From positions 1 to 21,889 of the forward strand of contig CALJTX010000015.1 in assembly GCA_937975705.1 (NCBI GenBank): 21,889 bases of DNA, read 5' to 3'. Below the pieces are notes generated by a model. It made no database searches and had not been told where the DNA came from. It was given only the letters and a program-made list of their open reading frames with translations. The DNA comes from an uncultured Flavobacteriia bacterium (lineage in GTDB: Bacteria; Bacteroidota; Bacteroidia; Flavobacteriales_D; Crocinitomicaceae). This document shows, in pieces, positions 16,530-21,889 of this stretch (position 1 is the first letter of the stretch; each line of letters opens with the position of its first letter). The position numbers and the translations under genes are program-made.

Positions 16530-16954
16530 TCCGCAGCCCTCAAACTGATGCTGAATGGCAAGCTTATTTCAAGCTGCGCTATGATGTCTTGCGCGCACCA
16601 TGGGGTCAAGCAACTGGAAGTGAGCAAACTCCGGATGAACATCTGCACCAACACTTTGCCTATTTCACAGCCGAAAACCAAATAATCGGCGTAGGTCGGC
16701 TCGACCGCATTACTGCCCAAACTACCCAAATTCGGTTTATGGCTGTTGCCGACGCTCAGCAGGGGAAGGGAATTGGCAAGGCGCTCATGGAAGAAATGGA
16801 AAGCGTTTCCAAAGAATTGGGTATTCAAAAAATTATTTTGCACGCCCGAGAAGTGGCACTTCCCTTTTACCAACAACTTGGCTATCAACTCGACACCCCT
16901 TCTCACCTACTCTTTGGCAAAATCCAACATTTTTTGATGCACAAATTGATTTAA
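16526..16954 (+). CDS. GNAT-family N-acetyltransferase
   Basis: This is a 142-residue cytoplasmic acetyltransferase. The acetyl-CoA pyrophosphate-binding motif is QQGKGIGKALMEEM (78-91), preceded by the beta-4 strand IRFMAVAD and followed by KIILHAREVALPFYQQLGYQ (102-121), the usual beta-5 and alpha-4 region. The N-terminus (FKLRYDVLRAPWG) is shared with a widespread subgroup of small GNATs of unknown substrate, related to ElaA-like proteins. The start overlaps the CoA-transferase stop (ATGA) and the TrmH-like gene begins 3 bases after the stop. No specific substrate can be assigned. Confidence 0.9.
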   Translation: MIRSPQTDAEWQAYFKLRYDVLRAPWGQATGSEQTPDEHLHQHFAYFTAENQIIGVGRLDRITAQTTQIRFMAVADAQQGKGIGKALMEEMESVSKELGIQKIILHAREVALPFYQQLGYQLDTPSHLLFGKIQHFLMHKLI

Positions 16955-16957
16955 GTC

Positions 16958-17638
16958 ATGACCGAAGACGCATTCGTACTACAAGAATTTTACAAAATCA
17001 TCACGCCAAACAAAGTCAATATGTTTGAGCGCATCGCCCCGCAGCGCACCAAACACATCGTGGTGGCTTTGGAAAATATCCAGCAAGATCACAACGCATC
17101 TGCGATCATGCGCACAATGGATTGCCTGGGCTTTCAAGAATTGCACCTCATCGAAAAAAACAACAATTACCAATTTCAAAGAGACATCGCACTCGGTGCG
17201 GCCCGTTGGCTCGATGTTGTGCAACACCAGCAAGAACCCGAACCCGTTTTGGACAGCATTGCGCACCTGCGTCAAAAAGGCTACCAAATTGTGGCCACAA
17301 GTCCGCACGTGAAAGCCTCCACACCTCAAAACATCGATTTGTCACAACCCATTGCTTTGTTTTTTGGGGCCGAAAAACACGGTATTTCTGAAGAACTCAG
17401 TGCCAATGCCGACACATTTTTACACATCCCGATGCACGGCTTTACCGAAAGTTTCAATTTATCGGTTTCGGCCGCACTTGTTTTGAGTGCCCTGCGCACG
17501 CGTTTAGAGGCCAGCAAAATCGATTGGCTTATGTCTGAACAGCAAAGTACAGCGCTCAAAATTGCATGGTGTGAGCGCATCCTCAACGGCGGCCCTCAAC
17601 TTGCTCAAAAATTTCGTGAAGAATTTAAAAAAGTTTGA
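16958..17638 (+). CDS. TrmH-type tRNA/rRNA 2'-O-methyltransferase (SpoU family)
   Basis: This 226-residue member of the SPOUT superfamily transfers a methyl group from SAM to the ribose 2'-OH of RNA. Motif 1 is ENIQQDHNASAIMRT (39-53) with N46 and R52; motif 2 is ALFFGAEKHGISEELS (133-148) with E139; motif 3 is IPMHGFTESFNLSVSAALVLS (157-177) with N167 and S169, in the knotted SAM site. The sequence most resembles TrmH, which makes Gm18 in tRNA, but assignment to tRNA rather than rRNA is an inference. Its start is 3 bases after the GNAT gene. The next gene (THX) has its own promoter overlapping the end of this one. Confidence 0.92.
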   Translation: MTEDAFVLQEFYKIITPNKVNMFERIAPQRTKHIVVALENIQQDHNASAIMRTMDCLGFQELHLIEKNNNYQFQRDIALGAARWLDVVQHQQEPEPVLDSIAHLRQKGYQIVATSPHVKASTPQNIDLSQPIALFFGAEKHGISEELSANADTFLHIPMHGFTESFNLSVSAALVLSALRTRLEASKIDWLMSEQQSTALKIAWCERILNGGPQLAQKFREEFKKV

Positions 17639-17646
17639 TAACTTTG
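17639..17646 (+). promoter_or_regulatory. Putative -7 element of the THX gene
   Basis: TAACTTTG is an exact TAnnTTTG, immediately after the trmH-like stop codon (17636-17638) and 28 bases before the ATG at 17675. A TTTCG 22 bases upstream may serve as a loose -33 element. Confidence 0.4.
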
Positions 17647-17674
17647 AGTGTACACGTATCATAAACAAACACTT

Positions 17675-17881
17675 ATGGGAAAAGGAGACAAAAAAACGAC
17701 CAAAGGAAAACGCTCAATGGGTTCTTATGGCAAGACACGCAAACGCAAAGAAGATGCGCCAATTATCGTCGTAAAAAAAGAAAAGAAAGAAAAGCCCGCC
17801 AAGGCTGAACCCAAAGCCAAGGCAGCAGCGGCCACCAAAAAACCAGCTGCTAAAAAAACGACCACAAAAAAATCTGAATGA
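17675..17881 (+). CDS. 30S ribosomal protein THX with long Lys/Ala-rich tail
   Basis: The first 26 residues, MGKGDKKTTKGKRSMGSYGK then TRKRKE, closely match Thermus THX (GKGDRRTRRGKIWRGTYGK followed by basic residues), a small peptide bound at the head of the 30S subunit and also widespread in Bacteroidota. THX is normally 26-40 residues. Here the protein is 68 residues, with an extra tail of about 40 that has a short IIVVKK patch and then a low-complexity run of Lys, Ala, Pro and Thr (KAEPKAKAAAATKKPAAKK), similar to histone H1-like tails. The tail may bind RNA; that is an inference. I chose the ATG at 17675 because it gives the canonical MGKGD start. It has its own promoter and a strong terminator. 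Confidence 0.85.
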   Translation: MGKGDKKTTKGKRSMGSYGKTRKRKEDAPIIVVKKEKKEKPAKAEPKAKAAAATKKPAAKKTTTKKSE

Positions 17882-17884
17882 TGC

Positions 17885-17914
17885 AAAGAGCTGCCTTGGC
17901 AGCTCTTTTTTTTT
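17885..17914 (+). terminator. Rho-independent terminator of the THX gene
   Basis: AAAGAGCTGCC (17885-17895) pairs with GGCAGCTCTTT (17898-17908), with the central CTTG acting as loop, followed by a T run to 17914. This is a strong GC-rich stem with a U tract. It starts 3 bases after the THX stop. Confidence 0.88.
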
Positions 17915-17923
17915 GCAACTTTG
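17896..17923 (+). promoter_or_regulatory. Possible serC promoter overlapping the THX terminator
   Basis: TTG (17896-17898), in the loop of the terminator, is 17 bases upstream of CAACTTTG (17916-17923), which differs from TAnnTTTG by one base. Initiation would be near 17929, 24 bases before the serC ATG. The match is imperfect. Confidence 0.3.
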
Positions 17924-17952
17924 CACAGCATTAGCAACATTAATCAACACTT

Positions 17953-19017
17953 ATGAAACACAATTTCGGCGCAGGCCCTTGTATCTTACCCCAAGATGTA
18001 TTTAAAGAAGCAGCTGCTGCTGTCTTAGACTTCAATGGCTTATCTATCCTAGAGGTATCACACCGTCACAAAGATTTTGTAGCCGTCATGGACGAAGCAA
18101 TGGATTTAGTCAAAAAAGCCTTAAATGTACCTGAGGGCTATTCTGTTGCCTTTTTGCAAGGTGGGGCCACGCTTGGCTTTACAATTGCGGCACTCAATAT
18201 GCAACGCGCACACAAAAGCGCTGGTTACATAAATACCGGAACTTGGGCAAGTGGCGCTATCAAAGAAGCAAAGAAGGTTGGCCTAGATGTCAATGTATTT
18301 GCCTCTTCAGAAGATCAAAACTTTACTTACATCCCCAAAGATTTTGTTGTACCTACCGACGTAGATTACATTCACTTCACAAGCAACAACACCATTTACG
18401 GTACCCAATTCAAAGATTTTCCAAAAACGAACTTGCCTTTGGTTTGCGATATGTCTTCGGATATATTCTCCAAAGAAATCAACGTAGCTGATTTTGACCT
18501 CATTTATGCAGGTGCGCAAAAAAACCTTGGGCCAGCCGGTGCTACGCTTTACATTGTCAAAGACGAAGCGCTAGGTAAGAGTTCAGCACAATTTATGCCT
18601 ACCTACCTCGACCTCAAACAACAAATTGACAAAGAATCAATGCTCAATACACCTCCCGTATTTAGTGTTTATGTCTCGATGCTCAATTTGCGTCATTTAT
18701 TGGCAAACGGAGGCGTGAGCGCTCAACAAGCCAAAAACGAAGCCAAGGCCAATTTGCTTTACAACGAGATAGACAACAATCCGTCTTTCAAAGGTGCCGT
18801 AGCATCAGCAGATCGTTCCCAAATGAACGTCACTTTCTTACTAACCGACGAAAGCCGCAGCGCAGAATTCGATGCCATGTGGAAAGCGGCAGATATCGTA
18901 GGGCTTCCAGGTCACCGCTCTGTTGGCGGATACCGTGCTTCTTTGTACAATGCGCTGCCGTTGGAAAGCGTACAAGTTTTAGTAGACGTAATGAGCGAAT
19001 TTAACAGAAAGGGATAA
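17953..19017 (+). CDS. serC: Phosphoserine aminotransferase
   Basis: SerC converts 3-phosphohydroxypyruvate and glutamate to phosphoserine with PLP, the second step of serine synthesis; it can also act in pyridoxine synthesis. The 354-residue protein has NFGAGPCILP (4-13), SHRHKDF (36-42), FLQGGATLGF (68-77), the TSNNTIYGTQF loop (143-153) and the PLP lysine K190 in IYAGAQKNLGPAG. GLPGHRSVGGYRASLYNA near the end is the conserved C-terminal substrate-binding segment. It is followed one base after the stop by serA, so the two are one operon. serB is not in the window. Confidence 0.97.
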   Translation: MKHNFGAGPCILPQDVFKEAAAAVLDFNGLSILEVSHRHKDFVAVMDEAMDLVKKALNVPEGYSVAFLQGGATLGFTIAALNMQRAHKSAGYINTGTWASGAIKEAKKVGLDVNVFASSEDQNFTYIPKDFVVPTDVDYIHFTSNNTIYGTQFKDFPKTNLPLVCDMSSDIFSKEINVADFDLIYAGAQKNLGPAGATLYIVKDEALGKSSAQFMPTYLDLKQQIDKESMLNTPPVFSVYVSMLNLRHLLANGGVSAQQAKNEAKANLLYNEIDNNPSFKGAVASADRSQMNVTFLLTDESRSAEFDAMWKAADIVGLPGHRSVGGYRASLYNALPLESVQVLVDVMSEFNRKG

Positions 19018-19018
19018 G

Positions 19019-19972
19019 ATGAAAATTTTAGCAAACGACGGCATTTCCGAACTCGGCAAATCTTTACTAGAAGCCGCAGGACACGAAGTAAGTACAGATA
19101 AAGTTTCGCAAGACGAACTCATCCATACCATTAATCAACACGGTTTCGATGCAGTTTTAGTGCGCAGTGCGACTACCGTTCGCAAAGAAGTTGTAGACGC
19201 TTGCCCTGGCTTGCGCCTGATCGGACGCGGCGGTGTCGGCATGGACAACATCGATGTAACTTACGCTCGCGACAAAGGCCTCACGGTCATCAACACCCCA
19301 GCGTCGTCTTCTCAATCTGTTGCCGAACTCGTAATGGGCCAGTTGTTCTCGATTTCTCGATTTCTGCAAGACTCATTTAAAAATATGTCGAGCGGAGACT
19401 TTTCCACGCTTAAAAAGAATTACGCTAAAGGAGTTGAGCTGCGAGGCAAAACGATCGGAATTGTTGGCTTTGGGCGCATTGGCCAGAGTTTAGCTGCCTA
19501 CGCGCTAGGCGCCGGCATGAAAGTCATTGCCATTGAAAGACGCGCACGCATCCAACCCATCACGCTCAAAATTGGCGGACAAACCATTGAAATCCCGGTT
19601 AAAGTTGTAGACAACCTTTTAGAGACCTTACCTCAACTAGACTACATATCCATTCACGTTCCGAAGCAGCCCGACGGTTCAGCAGTCATTGGTGCCAAAG
19701 AATTTGCAGGCATGAAGAAAGGCGTGCGCTTGGTCAATGCCGCACGTGGAGGGGTCATTGATGAACACGCCTTATTGGCAGCACTCGATAACGGAACTGT
19801 TGCCGCTGCCGCTTTGGATGTTTATGATAATGAGCCGACTCCGCTCAAAGCACTCCTAGACCATCCAAAAATTGCCTGTACCCCACACATTGGAGCCGCT
19901 ACTTTAGAAGCACAAGACCGCATCGGTGAAGAACTCGCAGACCTCATTATTGCTTTTGCCAAGGAAGCATAA
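19019..19972 (+). CDS. serA: D-3-phosphoglycerate dehydrogenase, short form
   Basis: SerA oxidises 3-phosphoglycerate to 3-phosphohydroxypyruvate with NAD, the first step of serine synthesis. The 317-residue protein has only the substrate- and NAD-binding domains: GRGGVGMDNID (69-79), the Rossmann GFGRIGQSL (150-158), an acidic E173 at the end of beta-2 typical for NAD, and catalytic R243 (NAARGGVID), E272 (DNEPTP) and H290 (TPHIGAAT). The regulatory ACT domain of E. coli SerA (410 residues) is missing, so serine feedback through ACT is not expected. A moderately unusual stretch (176-196) follows beta-2. It lies one base after the serC stop. Pairing with serC makes the assignment firm over other 2-hydroxyacid dehydrogenases. 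Confidence 0.93.
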   Translation: MKILANDGISELGKSLLEAAGHEVSTDKVSQDELIHTINQHGFDAVLVRSATTVRKEVVDACPGLRLIGRGGVGMDNIDVTYARDKGLTVINTPASSSQSVAELVMGQLFSISRFLQDSFKNMSSGDFSTLKKNYAKGVELRGKTIGIVGFGRIGQSLAAYALGAGMKVIAIERRARIQPITLKIGGQTIEIPVKVVDNLLETLPQLDYISIHVPKQPDGSAVIGAKEFAGMKKGVRLVNAARGGVIDEHALLAALDNGTVAAAALDVYDNEPTPLKALLDHPKIACTPHIGAATLEAQDRIGEELADLIIAFAKEA

Positions 19973-19996
19973 GCAATTCTTTATTTTAGATTCCAT

Positions 19997-20030
19997 AAAA
20001 AAAGCGAAGGTGTTCCCTTCGCTTTTTTTT
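19997..20030. terminator. Bidirectional rho-independent terminator (serA / cyclophilin)
   Basis: AGCGAAGG (20003-20010) pairs with CCTTCGCT (20016-20023) around a 5-base loop, TGTTC. An A run on the left and a T run on the right (to 20030) flank the stem and extend it to about 14 base pairs. Convergent genes on both sides can use it. Confidence 0.85.
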
Positions 20031-20045
20031 ATTTCAATGCATTTA

Positions 20046-20504
20046 CTATGCCTCTTCAACGATGGTAATGCTGTCAATGCTGTCGCCCTGACGAATCGCA
20101 TCTAACACATCCAAGCCTTCGTACACTTTACCAAATACAGTGTGCACGCCATCTAGGTGAGCGGTGTTGTTGCGCGAATGGCAAACAAAAAATTGTGAAC
20201 CACCTGTATTGCGACCTGCATGTGCCATCGACAACACCCCGCGGTCGTGGTATTGACTCTCGCCTGAGGTTTCGCAATCAATTTGATAACCTGGGCCACC
20301 CGTACCTGGCATGCCACTAGCGCCCTCACGTGTATTTGGGCAACCGCCTTGGATCACAAAATCGGTCAGTACGCGGTGCCATTTCAGGCCATTATAGAAC
20401 CCGTCTTGGGCTAATTTGACAAAATTAGCAACCGTATTTGGCGCAGCTGCTGCAAAAAGTTCAGCATGCATTTCGCCTTTGTTGGTAGAGATAATTGCTT
20501 TCAT
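20046..20504 (-). CDS. Cyclophilin-type peptidyl-prolyl cis-trans isomerase
   Basis: This 152-residue single-domain cyclophilin catalyses cis-trans isomerisation of peptide bonds before proline. No signal peptide is seen, so it is cytoplasmic, like E. coli PpiB. Motifs: KWHRVLTDFVIQGGCPNTR (41-59) with catalytic R44, F49 and Q52; GSGMPGTGGPGYQI-like loop; GVLSMAHAGRNTGGSQFFV; and HLDGVHTVFGKV. The MKAIISTNKG start at 20504 is preferred because a frame open from 20573 would put a promoter-like TATTTTTG inside the coding region and would add a non-conserved segment. It shares a terminator with serA. Confidence 0.94.
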   Translation of the reverse strand: MKAIISTNKGEMHAELFAAAAPNTVANFVKLAQDGFYNGLKWHRVLTDFVIQGGCPNTREGASGMPGTGGPGYQIDCETSGESQYHDRGVLSMAHAGRNTGGSQFFVCHSRNNTAHLDGVHTVFGKVYEGLDVLDAIRQGDSIDSITIVEEA

Positions 20505-20518
20505 AAATTTTTTTGCTG

Positions 20519-20526
20519 CAAAAATA
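20519..20526 (-). promoter_or_regulatory. Putative -7 element of the cyclophilin gene
   Basis: On the minus strand TATTTTTG (20526-20519) matches TAnnTTTG and lies 14 bases before the ATG at 20504. No clear -33 TTG is found at 17-23 bases. Confidence 0.4.
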
Positions 20527-20585
20527 CAGCTATTTTGCCTTATATTTTGTTGAAAACTCCGTTGATAAAGCACTTTTCACTTGAG

Positions 20586-20615
20586 TTGCAACTGATGAAC
20601 CGAATGTTAAATTTG
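20586..20615 (+). promoter_or_regulatory. Bacteroidota-type promoter of the 178-residue unknown gene
   Basis: TTG (20586-20588) is followed after 19 bases by TAAATTTG (20608-20615), an exact TAnnTTTG at ideal spacing. Initiation is expected near 20621, 19 bases before the ATG. A perfect 10-base palindrome, AGTTGCAACT (20584-20593), covers the -33 element. Confidence 0.58.
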
Positions 20616-20639
20616 TATTGAAGCAAATTTCAATAAGAC

Positions 20640-21176
20640 ATGTTTAGCTCCTTCACCAAGAAAAAATTATCCGACAACCAAGTTGCCAATGTGTTTATCA
20701 ATGGCATCTTTGATAGCGTAGACAAGGGCTTTGCTGAAGTTGCCGCGATGATCAACGAAGACAGCGTATTTGTCACGAGTCCGAATGTCTCTAGTGCCGA
20801 CTCCGGCCAATTTGGTCTTATCGTTATTGTTGGTAATTTGTCATTTCTAGAAAGCACCTTTGAATCCGAACAAGCAGCTCGAGTGGAGCAACTCATTTTT
20901 GAAAAACTAGCGCCTATTTACGAAATGAGCGTCGGTGATTTTCAAAATATGATCCGCGAATACCAGAGTTTTATCATGCGTGTCAACCACCCATCCAAAA
21001 ACTGGATCTACGGCATGTCTAAAGCCATCTTCCACAAATACGGCCTTTCCGAATTTCAAGACGACTACTTTAAGCGCATGCAGGCACCCAACCCTTTGTT
21101 TCTCAAGCGCATGGATGAAGTCATGGTAAATTTCGTCTGGAACTGGGATGCCTTCTTTAAAAAATTCCGCATCTAA
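20640..21176 (+). CDS. Conserved-looking hypothetical protein, 178 residues
   Basis: I cannot assign a family. The protein begins MFSSFTKKKLSDNQVANVFI and has no signal peptide or membrane span. It appears to alternate helices and strands: DKGFAEVAAMINEDSVF, a hydrophobic strand FGLIVIVGNLSFLES, an acidic helix ESEQAARVEQLIFEKLAPIY, MIREYQSFIMRVN, SKNWIYGMSKAIFHKYGLSEFQDDYFK, and an aromatic end VNFVWNWDAFFKKFRI. It is probably soluble and cytoplasmic. Base composition is like its neighbours, and it has one of the best promoters in the window, so it is likely expressed. It is alone in its unit, facing clpB. Confidence 0.75.
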   Translation: MFSSFTKKKLSDNQVANVFINGIFDSVDKGFAEVAAMINEDSVFVTSPNVSSADSGQFGLIVIVGNLSFLESTFESEQAARVEQLIFEKLAPIYEMSVGDFQNMIREYQSFIMRVNHPSKNWIYGMSKAIFHKYGLSEFQDDYFKRMQAPNPLFLKRMDEVMVNFVWNWDAFFKKFRI

Positions 21177-21180
21177 GCAC

Positions 21181-21220
21181 CTGCAGCTAGTTCACTGCAA
21201 CTAAAATTGACTGCAACCAG
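21181..21220. repeat. Three near-identical 10-base CTGCArCYAr units
   Basis: CTGCAGCTAG (21181-21190), CTGCAACTAA (21195-21204) and CTGCAACCAG (21211-21220) recur at 14- and 16-base spacing in the 50 bases between the 178-residue gene and clpB. No T-tract terminator is visible in this gap. Confidence 0.3.
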
Positions 21221-21226
21221 ATTTCT

Positions 21227-21889
21227 TTATGCCTCTAGCCCAATTTCTTCATGGGCGTGAATGGGCTTTCTGAACACAATTTTACCGTCAAACATATCCA
21301 TCACTACGTTTTGTGACTTGTCCACTGTTTGGGCAAGAATTGCTCTCGAAAGTTCATTGAGCACTTGCTTTTGGATCACACGCTTCACAGGGCGCGCGCC
21401 AAAAAACGGGTCATAACCAAGGGCGAGGAGATGCTCAAAAGCATCGGGCGTCACGACCAAATGTATATCGGCATCCAGCAATTTAACTTTGAGCGCATCG
21501 AGTTGCATTTGTACAATTTGAGCCACTTCTTTTCTAGTGAGCGGTAAGAATAAAATACTTTCATCGATACGGTTCAAGAATTCAGGTCGGATGGTTTGGC
21601 GCAGGAGTTCGAGCACTTCTGTTCTAGCGGCTTGCGCAACTGCTGGATACTCCTTTTCATTGACCTTCTCAAAGCGTTCGTGGATGAGCTGCGAACCCAA
21701 ATTGGATGTCATGATGATGAGCGTGTTTTTAAAATTGACCAAACGGCCTTTGTTGTCGGTGAGCCTGCCGTCGTCTAGCACTTGTAGTAAAATGTTGAAG
21801 ACATCCGGATGCGCTTTTTCAATTTCGTCTAACAAAATGATTGAGTAAGGTTTTCTACGCACCGCTTCTGTCAGCTGTCCGCCTTCTTC
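21227..21889 (-). CDS. clpB: ClpB chaperone, C-terminal part (5' end outside window)
   Basis: ClpB is a hexameric AAA+ disaggregase that works with DnaK to rescue aggregated proteins. The visible 221 residues come from the second AAA+ module and the C-terminal domain. The frame is open to the window edge and reads EEGGQLTEAVRRKPYS, so the internal ATG at 21862 is not a start. Walker B is IILLDEIEKAH, sensor 1 is IIMTSNLGSQ, the arginine-finger region is RPEFLNRIDE, and sensor 2 is GARPVKRVIQ. The GGQLTEAVRRKPYS pre-Walker B region is typical of ClpB rather than ClpA. ClpC resembles it, but the short ending after the D2 small domain fits ClpB. Confidence 0.93.
   Translation of the reverse strand, partial: EEGGQLTEAVRRKPYSIILLDEIEKAHPDVFNILLQVLDDGRLTDNKGRLVNFKNTLIIMTSNLGSQLIHERFEKVNEKEYPAVAQAARTEVLELLRQTIRPEFLNRIDESILFLPLTRKEVAQIVQMQLDALKVKLLDADIHLVVTPDAFEHLLALGYDPFFGARPVKRVIQKQVLNELSRAILAQTVDKSQNVVMDMFDGKIVFRKPIHAHEEIGLEA

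Noticed and set aside
16328..16906. Long antisense open frame over the CoA-transferase and GNAT genes
   Set aside because: It is antisense to two clear coupled genes and has no recognisable domain; it is a shadow of their codon pattern.
17790..17878. Stand-alone histone-like gene
   Set aside because: The basic tail is in frame with the THX head and has no start of its own.
20505..20573. N-terminal extension of the cyclophilin
   Set aside because: It would contain the promoter-like TATTTTTG and has no similarity to cyclophilin N-termini or to a good signal peptide.
21860..21862. ATG as the start of a short ClpB-like protein
   Set aside because: The frame continues upstream with conserved ClpB residues (EEGGQLTEAVRR) to the window edge.

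Overview
This window looks like ordinary chromosome from a member of the Bacteroidota, probably a Flavobacteriales-like lineage. Four things point there: a PorX-type response regulator (REC plus PglZ), Bacteroidota-style promoters with a TAnnTTTG -7 element and almost no Shine-Dalgarno sequences, the small ribosomal protein THX, and family variants typical of that phylum (AhcY, SerA without ACT, half-size TauE). No tRNA, rRNA, CRISPR array, insertion sequence or prophage gene was seen, and no gene-free stretch exceeds about 170 bases.

Layout, left to right. (1) The 3' part of mazG, then a minimal MscS-type channel, running into a convergent HD-domain phosphohydrolase with which it shares a CTAG stop. 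(2) The HD gene is divergent from porX, the cytoplasmic regulator of type IX secretion; the HD promoter appears to overlap the porX start. (3) sufS-sufE-sufT, a tightly overlapped iron-sulfur operon. (4) A convergent minus-strand operon: LuxE-like acyl-protein synthetase, half-size TauE/SafE transporter, M20 amidohydrolase, small lipoprotein. (5) hemH and ahcY on plus, ending in a two-way terminator shared with a minus-strand pair, aconitase and an outer-membrane beta-barrel-like protein. (6) A plus-strand run: an AT-rich secreted orphan, an RlpA-like protein, a class III CoA-transferase, a GNAT acetyltransferase, a TrmH-type RNA methyltransferase, then THX with its own promoter and terminator. 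(7) serC-serA, making phosphoserine from 3-phosphoglycerate, ending in another two-way terminator shared with a minus-strand cyclophilin. (8) A conserved-looking unknown 178-residue protein with a strong promoter, facing the 3' end of clpB.

Most of the content is housekeeping: nucleotide sanitation (MazG, HD), Fe-S assembly feeding enzymes such as aconitase, heme (HemH), the methyl cycle (AhcY), serine synthesis, protein folding (cyclophilin, ClpB) and translation (TrmH, THX). The parts least explained by known biology are the LuxE/TauE/M20/lipoprotein operon, the long basic tail on THX, the AT-rich orphan at 14477-15079, and the 178-residue unknown. I found no convincing evidence of a new multi-gene system; the findings are second-look items of modest interest.
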